64,000 bases of DNA from positions 2,108,001 through 2,172,000 of the forward strand of contig JAHEWK010000009.1 in assembly GCA_020740775.1 (NCBI GenBank), in the 5' to 3' direction. Source of the DNA: Ilyonectria destructans. Its lineage: Eukaryota > Ascomycota > Sordariomycetes > Hypocreales > Nectriaceae. Below, in pieces: positions 1-11,569 of the stretch; positions within the stretch are counted from its first letter, which is position 1, and every line of letters begins with the position of its first letter. The notes beneath the pieces were generated by a model. The model was not told the origin of the DNA, did not search any database, and saw only the letters and a list, made by a program, of their open reading frames with translations. Made by a program: the position numbers and the translations under genes.

Positions 1-394
1 AACAAGGCTTCCAGAGATATGTTGTTGTGATCAATTGAGTTGAACATGCATTTGTCCCTCGGGCACGGTTTCTGACTTCTTGTAGACGGCTTGAATACCC
101 CAGACTATATCATCGGCGTAGGACCTAGACGTAAGATGTAATTAGTATTTAATTAGTAGTAGTAACTAGAGTAGATTTTTAAGCTGTCACTAACTACTTA
201 TATATTCTTACAATTATTTACTGCTTAGAGCAGTATTGTAAACTGGATCTGAGATTTCATAGTGGCAATTTGCTCCAAGACATTATTATTGCCGCGAAAG
301 AGTCCGACTACCGCCCGCCCGCGCTCTCTCCTTCCCTCTCTCGCTCTGACTCTGTCGGCGAGTCCGATTCAATTTTGACGTTTGCTTTTCTGCG

Positions 395-3300
395 CTACTT
401 CCTCGCCCTGATAGCCCTGACTGACTTGACATCCTCAATTGATTCATCTAGCCGATGCATACCCTGGAGGGCTAGGCCAGAGTTGTCCATTTCATGAACT
501 TGAGTAAGGTAGCTAGAGAAATTGATTCTAGCGTTCAAGATATGCTGCATATCGTCCATTCTCAGTCCGTCCCCCCGCCTCGAGGCGAGCTGTCGCGCGG
601 CGAGAACGACGGTCTGGATGTCCCTGCCGTTAAACTCAATCAAATCTAACCGTTCGTTCTCATAACTGATCTCTGGCGCGGCCATGTTCCAGATCAGGCG
701 GCGCGCCTCGCGTGACAGACCCACGTAGTGTACCGCGTAGTTGATGCGCGAGTGGACGGCCTCGTCGAGAACGCCGACGCGGCGCGTGGTCACAAACAAA
801 ACGCCGTTGTACTTGTCGATGGCCTGGATGGTCTTGGCGAAGATGGCCGTGAGGTAGCTCGACTCGCTTTCCTCGCGTAGGGTCATGAACGAGTCCACTT
901 CCTCGAGCAGTAATAGGGCTCCCCAGCGCTGCGCCAGCTGGAAGCTTCGGTTGAGGCCGAGCTCGAAGTCTGCGATGGTACCGCCCAACTCTACAGTGCC
1001 CACAAGTAAGGGGCACTTGATCTTTTCGGCCATGGCTGTGGCCGTGAAGGTCTTGCCTGTGCCGGCACCCCCGTGGAGGAGGACGATAAGGCGGTTTCTT
1101 GCACGTCCGCCAATTTGGCGGCTACTGCTTTTATGGATTTCCATTTGCGACGTAACAAGGTCAGACATTGTGTATTTTTCCGTCTCAGGGAGGATCAATT
1201 TGTCGAACAAGTCGTCTTGGAAATAAACGTCACGGACTTCATCGACGTTAACAATTTCTGAATTTTGTCAGCTTTGCCTTAGGTCCTGTCTCGCCACAGG
1301 CTGATGGACGACTGGTTAAATTGATGCGCTGGAAACTTACTCCATTCCCCTTCACCAAGGACGTATGAGGCCATCGTTGGAGGACAAACCATCAATATTC
1401 GAGGTTTCAAATTGTGGTGCGAGACAACTTGGAACTCATCTTCGAGTTCCTCGGCCAATTCAGGCTCGAGCGTCCTGGCACCCTGGTCGATAACAATTCG
1501 AATGGATTCTTGGATGCGAGTGTAAACTGGTTAGCAAGTGTTGAATTACTGACGCAACGTTGAAATGACAATACCCCATTCTTATCAACCTGCTGATAAT
1601 GTATGCCGCTACCCAGTTCCCAGTATCGTCGCCCGCGCGCAATCAGTTTCGTACGCTTCTCATACTCGTCAACCAGGTATCCGGACGGGATGTACTTCAA
1701 GCTGGTGATGGCCTTCTCGCCCAGAAACTGCGAAATCAAGAAGTCGTGGTAGCGTTTCGCAAAGTACCTGCCATTGTGATCGACAGACCAGGCATGGATC
1801 TGAAGCGCCCCGTACGTGCCAGCTGGGTCCTTTTCCATGCCGCTGAGCCGATCCACGATGAACGCCCGGAGCTGGTTGCTATTGAGGGTGTAGATGACGG
1901 AATTCTGGGGATAGATCATGTGCAACTGCGAGAAGCTCAGCGACCGGCACCGCCGCTCCTGGATCTCAATCAGCTTCTGGGGCACTAGGGGCAGCTCGTC
2001 CTGTATAATGGCTAGGGATAACTTCCGCCTCGGGGCGGCATCCCGCGGAGGCGAGGAGACCACGCGCGCGGTTTGATCCTCGGATGGGCTAGGGAACTCA
2101 GGCGTGAGCTTCGAGGTGAGGAGGATCTTGATTAGCATAGTACTGTTCTTGACAAGGGCATCGAGGTTCTGGAGCACGAGTTGGCTCTCGCCGATGCCGT
2201 CGGCGGTATCCGCGTCTTGGAGGTAGTCGATGCTGTCGATGATGATGAAGGTGCAGTCGGCGCCGACTTTCCGGACACATTCGACGAAGAGGGCCCAGAG
2301 TTTTGGGATGTCGTCGGTCTGGTCGCGCGTGATGGACGGGATGCGGTCGCGGAATAAGGGACGCCGCTGCTGAAGGATCTGGAAGACGAGGGCCTGGACC
2401 AAGGTCCGGTAATTGTTCGTCTTGAGCGATGGGTTGTCGCCGCAAAGTGGCGTAAGATAAGGACCGACTCAAAGGTGCTCTCTCCGCAGAGTAGCAGCGG
2501 CATGACAAACAGCGAGTTAAAGTCGTATCGGCCAATGACTCCATTCCCGTTGATCCACAGCAGCTCCGAGCTGGTGGACTGGATCCAGCCCATGATCTTG
2601 TCGGTGTTCTGGAGGTTGAGGTTCTTGGCCTTGTGGGGGCGCATCTCCGGCAGGTTTTCGATCATGCGTTGGTGCCGTTTGGAGTCCTGGTCGAATTCGT
2701 GGAACTCGACGAATACTCCTCCGAGCAACTGGTCCAGGTTATCCTCACTGTCAAGACGCGAATCGTGGTCCTCTACTCGCACCGCTCGCAGTCAGCATCT
2801 CTTGTCGCTGTTGAGCTGTTGTTCGCCGGGCTCCGCACCTTGCTTGATCTCACCCATGCTATTGGCAGCTTTTGCAACAGTAGGCTCATCCAAATCCTGC
2901 GCCACACGCTGATGCAAGAAGGTAGACATCTGCATAACACCGCCTTTGCTGTTCAAATGAACTAGGATCATTTCTAGCAACTGGTTCCCCCGGTTAATGG
3001 CCATTAGGTTCTGGTCGAGGCCGTCCAGAATCCGGTCAACCTTCCCACAAGCTTCTTCGACTTTGCTGTTTATCGTCTCCGCCTCTTTCAACCGATCTAC
3101 TTCGCCTTAGTCGGACGACCAGGTGGAGCAGTGCTAGCCCACTCACATTCGTGCTCGATGAGCTGCCGCCACTGCTCCGCAGCATTATCTGCACTGAGAA
3201 TTCCGTCTCTCAACTGCTGCAAGGGCTGTTCCGATAAAGAGTACAGGCTGTACCAGACCCGTCCTAAGACACAATCATGAGCGTCATAGCTCACGAAGAC

Positions 3301-4095
3301 ATGTGCGCGTCGCCTTACCCCAGAACCGTTGGTATCGTTGCTCCTCGACCGTGGCGACATAATTGAGTATGGCCTCGTAGCTTGAACGGAGCTGGTCCTC
3401 GAGCTGCACCACATCCGGCAGGTCCTGGTCACGGTATTGAGCCTCGATGTTGGCATAGCGATGGAGGATGCCGGCAAGGAGAGCTGAGGCGTCGAACACG
3501 GTACTCATCCTGTCCTGGTCATTGTGGATGAACTGCAAACCTAAAGATATGACAGCCCACGCGGACGATGCTAGAAGAAGATCAACATGCAAAGATAGAC
3601 GACCCAGAGTAAACACTTACAGTATCCCGTGGGATCAAACTTGACTCCCGAATCTATGATGGCCTTAGACCGCAGTGCAAACCTGAGTATCTGTTTGCCG
3701 CTCTCGCGCACGTCGAATATCACTTTCCCGTCGCGGTCCCTGACCTTCCACCCACCGTTCCTGTACTGCTCAAGCGACATCTCAACGCTCGCAACGACGC
3801 CCTGAATGGCGTCCGTCACGCAAGGCTGGACTTGGCCGTTTTCGTCGAAGCGCAACTTCAGTGCCGACTTCTTCTTCTCGTCGAGGTTACCGAGCGCTTC
3901 TTGCCAGAGATCACGCAGAGCTTTGTTGCTCTCTTTGTGACCACTCCCCCGGTTGGTCGGGCTTATAGCGTCGGATACCGACGCCGAGACAACGGAGCTT
4001 TGTTGGAGCGCTCCCGGGAAAGATGGAGATTTCTGTGCTTGTATCTGGGCCGTCGACTTCTTCGACTTGCGGGAGAATTTCCAGAGTTGAGCCAT
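395..4095 (-). CDS. STAND/NACHT-like NTPase fused to a C-terminal AAA+ ATPase; apparent frameshift
   Basis: This is a large multidomain protein of roughly 1,050-1,100 residues in about seven exons. The N-terminus (4095 down to about 3100) is helical and resembles the N-terminal region of fungal STAND proteins. A NACHT-like core follows, with LLWING in the P-loop position but no GK[ST], then a Walker B-like FIIIDSID. Next comes a DUF7025-like region, recognised by the CPPTMASYVLGEGEW segment just before the ATPase. The C-terminus is an AAA+ domain with Walker A GGAGTGKT, Walker B LLLLEEVD, TTRR at sensor 1 and an HSRI arginine-finger region. Introns fit at 1258-1340, 3097-3146, 3264-3318 and 3571-3620. 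A further intron near 1509-1575 has unclear sites. An in-frame TGA at 2792-2794 is removed if 2773-2853 is an intron. At 2444-2446 the frame changes inside RHF/CGDN with no intron, as if one T were missing. The likely role is NLR-like sensing, by inference. Confidence 0.72.
2444..2446 (-). other. Frameshift site in the STAND-AAA gene
   Basis: On the minus strand the reading frame runs through ESVLILRHF up to a TTT run. Coding sense then resumes in another frame as CGDNPSLKTNNYRT. The two frames abut directly, so no intron of normal size can join them. One extra T would restore HFCGD. It is either a real mutation or an error in a short homopolymer. Confidence 0.6.
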
Positions 4096-5740
4096 CTTCC
4101 TCAGCAGGTTAGCGGAAGGTGAGAAAATACTATATCTTACTAGTTATACCTGCCTTGTCTAATGCTATGGATAATTAACTAATAGGTCTTGATATTATAT
4201 AAGGCAAGATGGAAGGCTTAATTACAACCAATACCTGTAATACAGCAGCAAGGTTTTTTTCTTCGAGGATAAATAGATAATGCAAATTATCTAGGCGGCT
4301 CTAGCAATCAGCGCGGGGCCGGTTGGTCTGCCTTGATGCTGACATGGTGTGCGAGGTAAGCGATACGCTTTCAGCCACCTACTACTGCAACCTTCTGTGT
4401 CACCTCACAACTGAGGCAAGATACTAGGCCTACAGCCAATAATTCACCCCTCGGACCGCTAAGCGACTCGCTGAGCTTAACAGACGACTTCTTGGCTTTT
4501 AGATTGCTCGCCTGCATTTATCAGGCTCTCACAAGTGTCACTGAAAGCCCGATGGCACTGTATCTCCGCGAGTACGTGGTCAGCTGCCAGCCAATTGACC
4601 CCTCTCTAGCGCGTGCTCAAATCTGCCTTGCTTATAAGACTCCACCTCCGGTCAAGCAGGCCATTCTTAGGTCATTGATAGGGTTTGTATCAAAACCAAA
4701 AACGGCAGTGGATCGACACTGTTTTCTCTTTCCCCGGCCGGAGAGGGGCACTCCCCGGCGGAGCCATGCCTAGAGAGCTTTGGGAACTGGCCAAAAGGCA
4801 CTCGAGCGATGCTACGAAAACCAAGCCCGTTTCTAACCTTGGTCTTTAAGGAGAAACAACAGGCGTCTGGCCGGGGTAAATCTGATCATCTCCCTTGTAA
4901 TATAAATGTGGCTGATTTTCCACATCCAGATACTCCTTTTCACATTCTAGCACCTCATAAAGATGCACGTGCGTTTCTGGAGTAAGATCAGAATTTTGCA
5001 GTGCTTCCCGCTGACCTCCAACTACCTGCTAGCTGCTCTACACGAAAAGAAGACGCTGACAAAGAACGCCTTCTCTCTACGGAAGGTAAGATTAGAACTC
5101 GGCACCTTTCGTCTTTGGTCTTCTCGAGCTTGAGAGTCAGCTCGGTTTTGGTGAATACGACAGTGGCCCTGGACTTTTTAAAACTGCCAGGCAATATACG
5201 GATATCTTCAACACTTGAATCCTTCTGACTGCAGGGGGGTAAGGAAAGGAAGTAGGGGTGCAGTAGGTAGCGGAATTTGAAACTTGGCCAATCCTTATTG
5301 ATATTTGATGATCCCAGAGTTCTGTCGATGTCTTCTGCTACTTTGTGTTGCGCTGGTAGTGTTATATCTCGATGCTTAATTTGCAAGTAAACAGACACAT
5401 TACTTATACTTTTTGTATATTACAAGTCAATTAATTTTAAATTTCTATTTTATCTATGTATCATAAATTACGATATTTATAACAAGCTAAATAGAGCCAA
5501 AAATGTAATAGAGTTAATCCATAAATAGAAAACGCACTTAAAATTTAAATATCAAGTATTGTAAATATTTTATATAGCAGGATTAGTTATAAATAAGGTA
5601 ATTTAACAATCTGCTATGCTTTTTCTGCATCAATATCCCGCATTGTTCTCCCTTATATAAAACAACTCCTCCAAGTGCTTCAATGTCATTAAACAAGGTA
5701 TCTAGTTCATTTTTTCGTCATTGCAAATCTCATCCAAAAT
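4096..5740. other. Gene-poor spacer with an AT-rich tract
   Basis: I see no convincing gene between the STAND-AAA start and the desaturase stop. Open frames at 4492-4773 and 4988-5398 have no recognisable motif and no exon partners. The stretch from about 5400 to 5620 is strongly AT-rich compared with the surrounding DNA. It could be an old repeat worn down by C-to-T change, but no element could be identified. Confidence 0.5.
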
Positions 5741-7241
5741 TCAGGCGGCGTCGGCGCTAGCCACGGGCTGAACAATCTTAGTGACTTGGGTACCAGCCCG
5801 GTCAATTCGATGACCGACTGAGTCATTCATGTAGGTAACATCCTTATTCTCGAACTGGGCACGCTTCCAAACCTCGACCTCGCATCCGCCGCGGAGGATG
5901 CCCACACGCATAGTTGAGAGCAGGTTGTGGGCGGCGTTGGAGTGGTTGTACACGCCGCCGTTGAAGATAGCAGTAGCATCCTTGCCGATAGCCGAGTTAA
6001 TCAGGGCCCTACCGCCGGGGTGGTCCTTGATGAAGTCACCGATATCATGGATGACACCGGCAATAGTAACGAGGGCCTTGCCGTTCTGTGAATCGGCAAC
6101 GAAGTCCTCCCAGGCAATAACAGGCAACTGCTCTAATGGAATACCCCAGTCCAGGGTGGCGCGCTTCTGGTCAAGCTTCTTTTGCATCTGTTGAACGCGA
6201 CCCTTCTCGATCTCATTCGCGCGGAATTGCTTCAGATCGTAGGCAAGGCCAACTTGCTTCCATACCCAGATAAACCACTTAGTGGGGTCATACTGATACC
6301 ACTCAATGGCGTTGCGGTAGTCGGAGGGGAACTCGTGATGGAAGTTGTGATAGCCTTCTCCGAGGGTGACAAAGGCAGTGATGTAGTGGTCACGAGGAGA
6401 GTTTCGGTCGTCGAAGGGCTGGTCCCCGAGCCAGTGGGCGAGTGAGTTGATGCAGAAGGTGGCCTGTTGAATGAAGCAGACTCGAAGAATGCCGGCGTAG
6501 ACAAATCCACCCCACCAGTCGCCCCAGCCAAGGCCAGCAACAACACAAGGAAACGCAAAGGCCATGACTAGAACGGACTTGATGTAGTTCTTGTGCTGCC
6601 AGACGACGATAGGATCCTCGTTCAGGTCGGTAATATCGGTTCGGCCTTGGGCCTTGGGGTTCTGCTTGAAGACGATCCATCCGATGTGGGAGTAGAAAAG
6701 ACCCTTGCGGACGGAATAGGGATCCTTGTCTGTATCAGTATAGCGGTGATGCACACGATGACCGTATGACCACCAGCGAATCGAGCCTTCGACGGCACCA
6801 GCGCCACAAGCGGCGAGATAGATTTTGAGAGGGGTAGAGCCTTTGTAGGCAGAGTGGGACCAGAGGCGGTGGTAACCTAAAAGAGAGACATGAATATTAG
6901 TTATGAAGAGACATAGCCGGCGGGATTGGAGGGTATTTACCAGCGGTAATCGCGAGACCACTGTTGAAGTAGTAAACAAAGGCCCAGAGACCTGTATAGA
7001 GGCGGAGAGGAACCCAGTACGCAGCGACAAATCCAATCAATGGAATAAAAACGACCAGGGTAGAGTTGAGCCAGTTAATGTGTTGGTACCAGTTGGACCA
7101 TGTCACGGGGAGATCGGAGATGTGGACTTTGTTTTGGTGGATTTTCACCTTGGATTTGGTGTCGCCTCGGAGCGGGACATAGTCCTTCGTGCCGTCGGGG
7201 AAGGCGGCGGCGTCCTTTGGGGCGGAAGCTGGCGTCGACAT
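5741..7241 (-). CDS. Acyl-CoA delta-9 (stearoyl-CoA) desaturase with cytochrome b5 domain
   Basis: This ER-membrane enzyme introduces the cis-9 double bond into palmitoyl- and stearoyl-CoA, using O2 and electrons from its own cytochrome b5 domain. There are two exons, 6941-7241 and 5741-6876, joined by a 64-nt intron (6877-6940) with a GTAAAT donor and TTTTAG acceptor. The joined protein is about 478 residues. All three histidine boxes are intact: HRLWSH, HRVHHR and HNFHHEFP. Hydrophobic membrane segments lie around them. The C-terminal b5 domain carries the heme-binding HPGG in [12 protein letters not shown]. The start at 7241 gives [10 protein letters not shown]. It is equivalent to yeast Ole1 and to the sdeA/sdeB-type desaturases of Aspergillus, but which paralogue it is cannot be decided here. 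It is the only clear housekeeping enzyme in the window. Confidence 0.96.
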
Positions 7242-9264
7242 GGCAACGGTGTTACTTCTGTCTTGGAAGACGAGAGGCTGCCTATCGGCAATGGGTGCGA
7301 GGGCGTCGTCGATAAGACAATCCCAGCACTGTCGACAAGTGCAAGAGAAGGGGCTGGGGGTCGGACCAAGTATGATGGTCTAGGGCATGAGAGGCCCTTG
7401 TTGAGAGTAGAACAGAGGGTGAAATAGTGAGTTGACCAGGGAGTCGGTTCGGATGGAGGCGTGAAGAGAGCTTTATATCAAAGCCGATATGAATACAGCG
7501 GACAAAAGGGATGGGGATGTGGAAGAGCACAGCAGCTGTTTCAACGACAGGGCTGGCAGGGATTCGGTCCTATCCTGGTCGATTGAGTCGTCTTCTTGAT
7601 GATGGATTGGGAAGCGAGGGGCACTGATTAAGAATAAATCCAAAAGGAAGAGTCCCAAAGAAGCCGGTTGAGTCGGAATGACATAGAGGGCTTTCCTCTT
7701 TCTCCATATCGCTACGGGTTTGTCACGCCACTGCAGGGCCTGCTCCAACATTGAGAACCATTAACAGGCCTGGCGATTTCGATTATCAACGGCACACTCC
7801 ACATGGGCAGTTTTTCGAGTGTGGATTGAAGGCCAGGATGTCAGACAATTTGCCGCTTGGTATTGGACAATGCGAGCAAAGGATCCCGGGGTTGAGAGCC
7901 CAACGCCTCCCCAACAACCCTCTTCAAGGCCCACTGCCGAAGTGGCGAACTAGCACGAGCCAATCACTGGATCGTTCGGGCCAATCCATGTTGTTGCACT
8001 TGAGGCTGTAGATGCCGGATGCGTGCCGCTAATCGCATGCAAGTATTTATGAAGCTGCAGAGAATTGGTATCAACCCTTCTACATAAATGTCTCGTCATT
8101 TCCCTCTTAACAATTGGTATTCTGAGGAACTGTTCTCCCTTTGCTGTTCCACTCGCAAATGCCGCTCGAGATCTGGCCGCCTCCGCCATCCAGATCCACA
8201 TCATCATGCTGTACCTGCTTCAGATGCTCGACCCATGCGGCTCAACAAGCGTGCCAGCCATTCCCATTACTCCAAAGGGCAATAAAGACTAAAATCTGGC
8301 CACTTTCCATCCCCAACCCGACGACGAAAACTAGAGCCGCGAACTCGTCCGCCCCAGTCTAACCGGACACCCCGGCCATTCCCCTGCCGTCCCCGGATCG
8401 AACGATGGCTCGGCCCATTTCCTTCGCTGCTGACGTGATTCGCGCCGCTTGGATTGGATCGTTCCGGGCGGGACCTTCCGAACCGCCCGCGTGTTGTTTT
8501 CCCATGGGAGTCGCTTATCCTCAACAGAATCGATTGGTGCCGCGGTTTCAATTGCCTGAGCTTCTGCAAACGAGGGATGAAAGCCGGCTAGATGATCCAC
8601 GTTCACCTGTTTTCTCAGAAATGTTCGTGGCAGGTCACCTACCGCTAGGATTATCTGGGTTAGATTAGATCTGAAAATGGTGGCAGCTCCACAGCGAGGC
8701 TTGAGTGGCGCCACTTTGCGACACTCTTCAAGCAACATTTCCCACGAAAATGCATCTAAAATACATAATTTATAAGAGTGGATAGAATTGTGCATGGGTC
8801 GGTTCCGATATTAGATATTCAGTACTGGTATTCGAATAACGTGTAGCGCTCGAGTGGATTGCTCGTTGTGCCAGGTGTGCCAAGTTCGTTTAACGATAAT
8901 GATGCCCGATGATGAATCATAGACCCAGAATCAAGAAAATTGAAACTAAGAACTCAGATGTGTTTCTTCTGGTCGCGAATTGCTGGTTGGTAACACTTAC
9001 TCAGGCGATGTCACCATGCAGAGGAATGAAGAACAACTGGAGACATGTGCCCAACCTCGGTTCACAAGATAGCCAGGAGCAGTGCAAATTCGGTTGGGGT
9101 TTGTCTATATATAGCTTTTTATCCAGAGTATGTGCATATTAACAAACAATGTGCCTGGTTTTTAAGGATAATTCTTAATGCTTGTTCCTGGATGGAGCAT
9201 CATCGATGGGGCTGAGATGTTCGACCCTCCCAATCTAGCAGCAGGCAGTCCATGACTTTATCTC
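7242..9264. other. Desaturase upstream region and spacer
   Basis: Two kilobases separate the desaturase start from the end of the next minus-strand gene. Several open frames overlap on both strands (for example 8331-8795 minus and 8065-8362 plus), but none has a recognisable domain, a partner exon or an obvious start context. The part next to 7242 presumably holds the desaturase promoter and 5' leader. I see no tRNA and no repeat here. Confidence 0.5.
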
Positions 9265-10504
9265 TTAATCCATGAACCGGATCCACTCATAAACTGCTGC
9301 ACCCGTGTACAAACCTTTGCCTTCAAACCCTCCAGTGGCCTTTCCAGCCCAGCGAGTATAGCCCCCGTAGGGTAGTTGAGGCACCCACACCACCGCCCCT
9401 GCGAGATCAGCCGTAAACTTGCCAGCATTGGTTGAGAAGTCTAACTGGAAACCTGTTGCCACATCTGATGCGGCAGTAGGAGGGAATGTTGCATTGCCCC
9501 CGGTCGGACGAGCGGTGACGTTTTCGGTGCATGTTTTGGAGATTATCTGTTGACCTTTGGCAAGGTAGCCACAAACATTTTCCGAAAGATCAGCGTTGAC
9601 AATGTCAAAGTATACCACTGAATAGGGCCCTATGTGTGCGTGTCCCCAGTACCAACTGTATACAGCACTTGGGAGAGGGCGGGTTCCCCAGTTCTAAGAA
9701 GAATGGCCGTTAGCCTAGTTATTCCTAGCAGTGCTGAACACACGTTGTCACAGGTGTAAAATATCCTATCGTGGTAGCCATAGCCATCAAACTTTACGTG
9801 GTACTCGCCGATTCTGATATCGACGCTTGCTTCGGAGTCTGGTACAGCGTTGGCCCATCCGATATTTTCGAGACCAGGCAGCTGCTCCGAAACACCAGAC
9901 GTAGCTAGATCGCAGGGATAGTGAGATTGCACAGTCTAGGCTTTCGTTAATTAAACCAGATCCATAAGAACCGAAAAAATCCTAAAAAATACCTTGTGAA
10001 GCTTGATGTGTCCCTTTATGCCAAGGGCTGGAACGTCCACGTTTACAGTGTACTGGGACATGCTTGGACTGCCAACCCAAGACGCACCAGAGTCCTTGAA
10101 ATATCCACTAGAACCATCGCCCGTGGTTGCAATCGATGCGCCATTAGCGGGGAAGACTTGCTCGTAAATAGACCCATTCTTGAAGTAAACTGGACAAATG
10201 TGGTGGTATCCAGTAGAGGTGGAAACCCAAGAGTCGAGATGTCGGACGTGTAGAAGTTGACAACAACCTGTGATGAGCCGTCGGAAGAGACAGCATCGAA
10301 GTACCACCAATCAAAAGCTGTTCGATTAACGATGTCCATTTTCGGCCCATCGAATGGAAGGCTGTCGTTGGATGTCCAAACTCCATGAGCAACGCCAGCG
10401 GTGACGGTTGGAGGGATCTCTTTGAAGGTGGGTGGTGGCAACGCTGAGATCCCTGACCAAAAGTATGCAACAAGCGTTGTACTGTACAACCCTAATTTCT
10501 TCAT
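9265..10504 (-). CDS. Secreted Diels-Alderase/CrtC-like lipocalin-fold protein; apparent frameshift
   Basis: The joined product of about 370 residues begins with a signal peptide (MKKLGLYSTTLVAYFWSGIS). It carries the AFDWWYFDAVSSDG motif near residue 60, typical of fungal Fsa2-type Diels-Alderases and hydroxyneurosporene-synthase-like proteins. The second half has SWYWGHAHIGPYS and ends in YEWIRFMD. Family members catalyse [4+2] cyclisations or act on terpenoid or polyketide substrates; the substrate here is unknown. Two introns are clear: one follows IKLHK (GTATTT...CCTAG) and one precedes NWGTRP (GTGTGT...CTTAG). Near 10190-10200 the frame jumps from TTTFVQ to YFKNGSIYEQ. An inserted G would give FVQVYFKNG, and no intron has the right phase. 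This is the first gene of the 9-27 kb set, with a CGG-rich promoter upstream. Confidence 0.72.
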
Positions 10505-11569
10505 ACTTGTTCGATTGAAATAAAAAGGCCAAAGTGCAAGTTCAAGGCGTTTTGTATCAATTTCTTGCCCAGTTTCCTAGTTGGCTTCGAAAGGATGGTA
10601 CTTTCTTCTGCTACGATGAGAATATGGATTTATATTGACAATCGTTTAGTCTAGGCGCAATGGTTCACGAGCTGTATCTACTCCCAGCTTACTATATCGT
10701 TGTACAGTGGAAAGAGAAGATATCCGTAAGATCGGAGAAGATTATCAGTCCGGATGTGTCACGTCCCTCTCCAATTTTCGGAAGACGGGCGGTACGGACC
10801 GAGATGTTTTCGGTTCCGGGCATTCCGAATCACACATTCAAATCTCGGGGTAATTGACTACCGAATTGGGCAAATTTCGGAGCTGTTCTTTCCTTCGAGT
10901 TCAAATCGGCTTCATTCTATTCCGGCAAGATTGGAGATCCGCTCGCTTCACTCACAGTACTGACGAGAATCCGAGAAATTCGTCTAAATTGGTAGAAGGT
11001 GTTGGAAGGGAAATATGAGTCTGATCCCTGAGTGAGTGTGCGATGATCTACATCACTATCAGTAGCTGTTGTGTACCTCTGGCTTCATAGTTAGTTCTTT
11101 AATCAATAACGCAAGTCTCATTTAATAGAAGGGATGTGGAGTTTGTTTTGCAAACCGAAAAGGCCCAGAATGCGCCAGTATTCGCATCCATGCCACCAAG
11201 ACTCATGGTCCCAAAGCTAGCGACAATACATTTTACCATCCATTCGGAGTCCAACGTCCCCATGAATCACAAGGGTGTACATTTGTAACGAGATACGCTC
11301 ACAAAGCGTTAGGATACTTCTGCTTGCAACTATTACAAGCATCTGATGATCATCTGAAGGTTTCTTTATTTCTCCTAATTTCTAGCCCGTAGTAGATACC
11401 GGCATAATGTAGGCTGACATTTGTCGTCGGTTCAATTGGTCTGGTCGATTGACTCTGCATCCGGACCATAGGCTGTCAATTAAAATCAAGTTGAGGGATT
11501 GGAATTTAGTACTGTTTCAATACTAGTATATAGCTTGGCAAGCAGAAGTATTACTACCTATTCATCATG
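10505..11569. promoter_or_regulatory. CGG-rich promoter region upstream of the Diels-Alderase-like gene
   Basis: No gene is visible. Between 10,720 and 10,980 there is a dense set of CGG/CCG triplets. They include TCCG-N6-CGGA at 10723-10736, a TCCGGATGTG at about 10749, CGGTTCCGGG at 10811 and a CCGAA...TTCGG pair at 10861-10880. Such inverted CGG triplets are what Zn2Cys6 regulators bind. The remainder (10,990-11,569) shows nothing I recognise. Confidence 0.45.

Noticed and set aside
1407..2402. Treating each long frame of the STAND-AAA locus as a separate gene
   Set aside because: The domain order (N-domain, NACHT-like, DUF7025-like, AAA+) and matching splice sites argue for one gene.
2475..2965. 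Overlapping plus-strand open frames opposite the STAND-AAA gene
   Set aside because: They mirror strongly coding minus-strand exons and show no domain of their own.
4988..5398. 136-codon minus-strand open frame
   Set aside because: No recognisable motif, no partner exons, and it lies next to an AT-rich spacer; unsupported as a gene.
8331..8795. 154-codon minus-strand open frame
   Set aside because: The composition looks random, other frames are equally open here, and no domain is visible.
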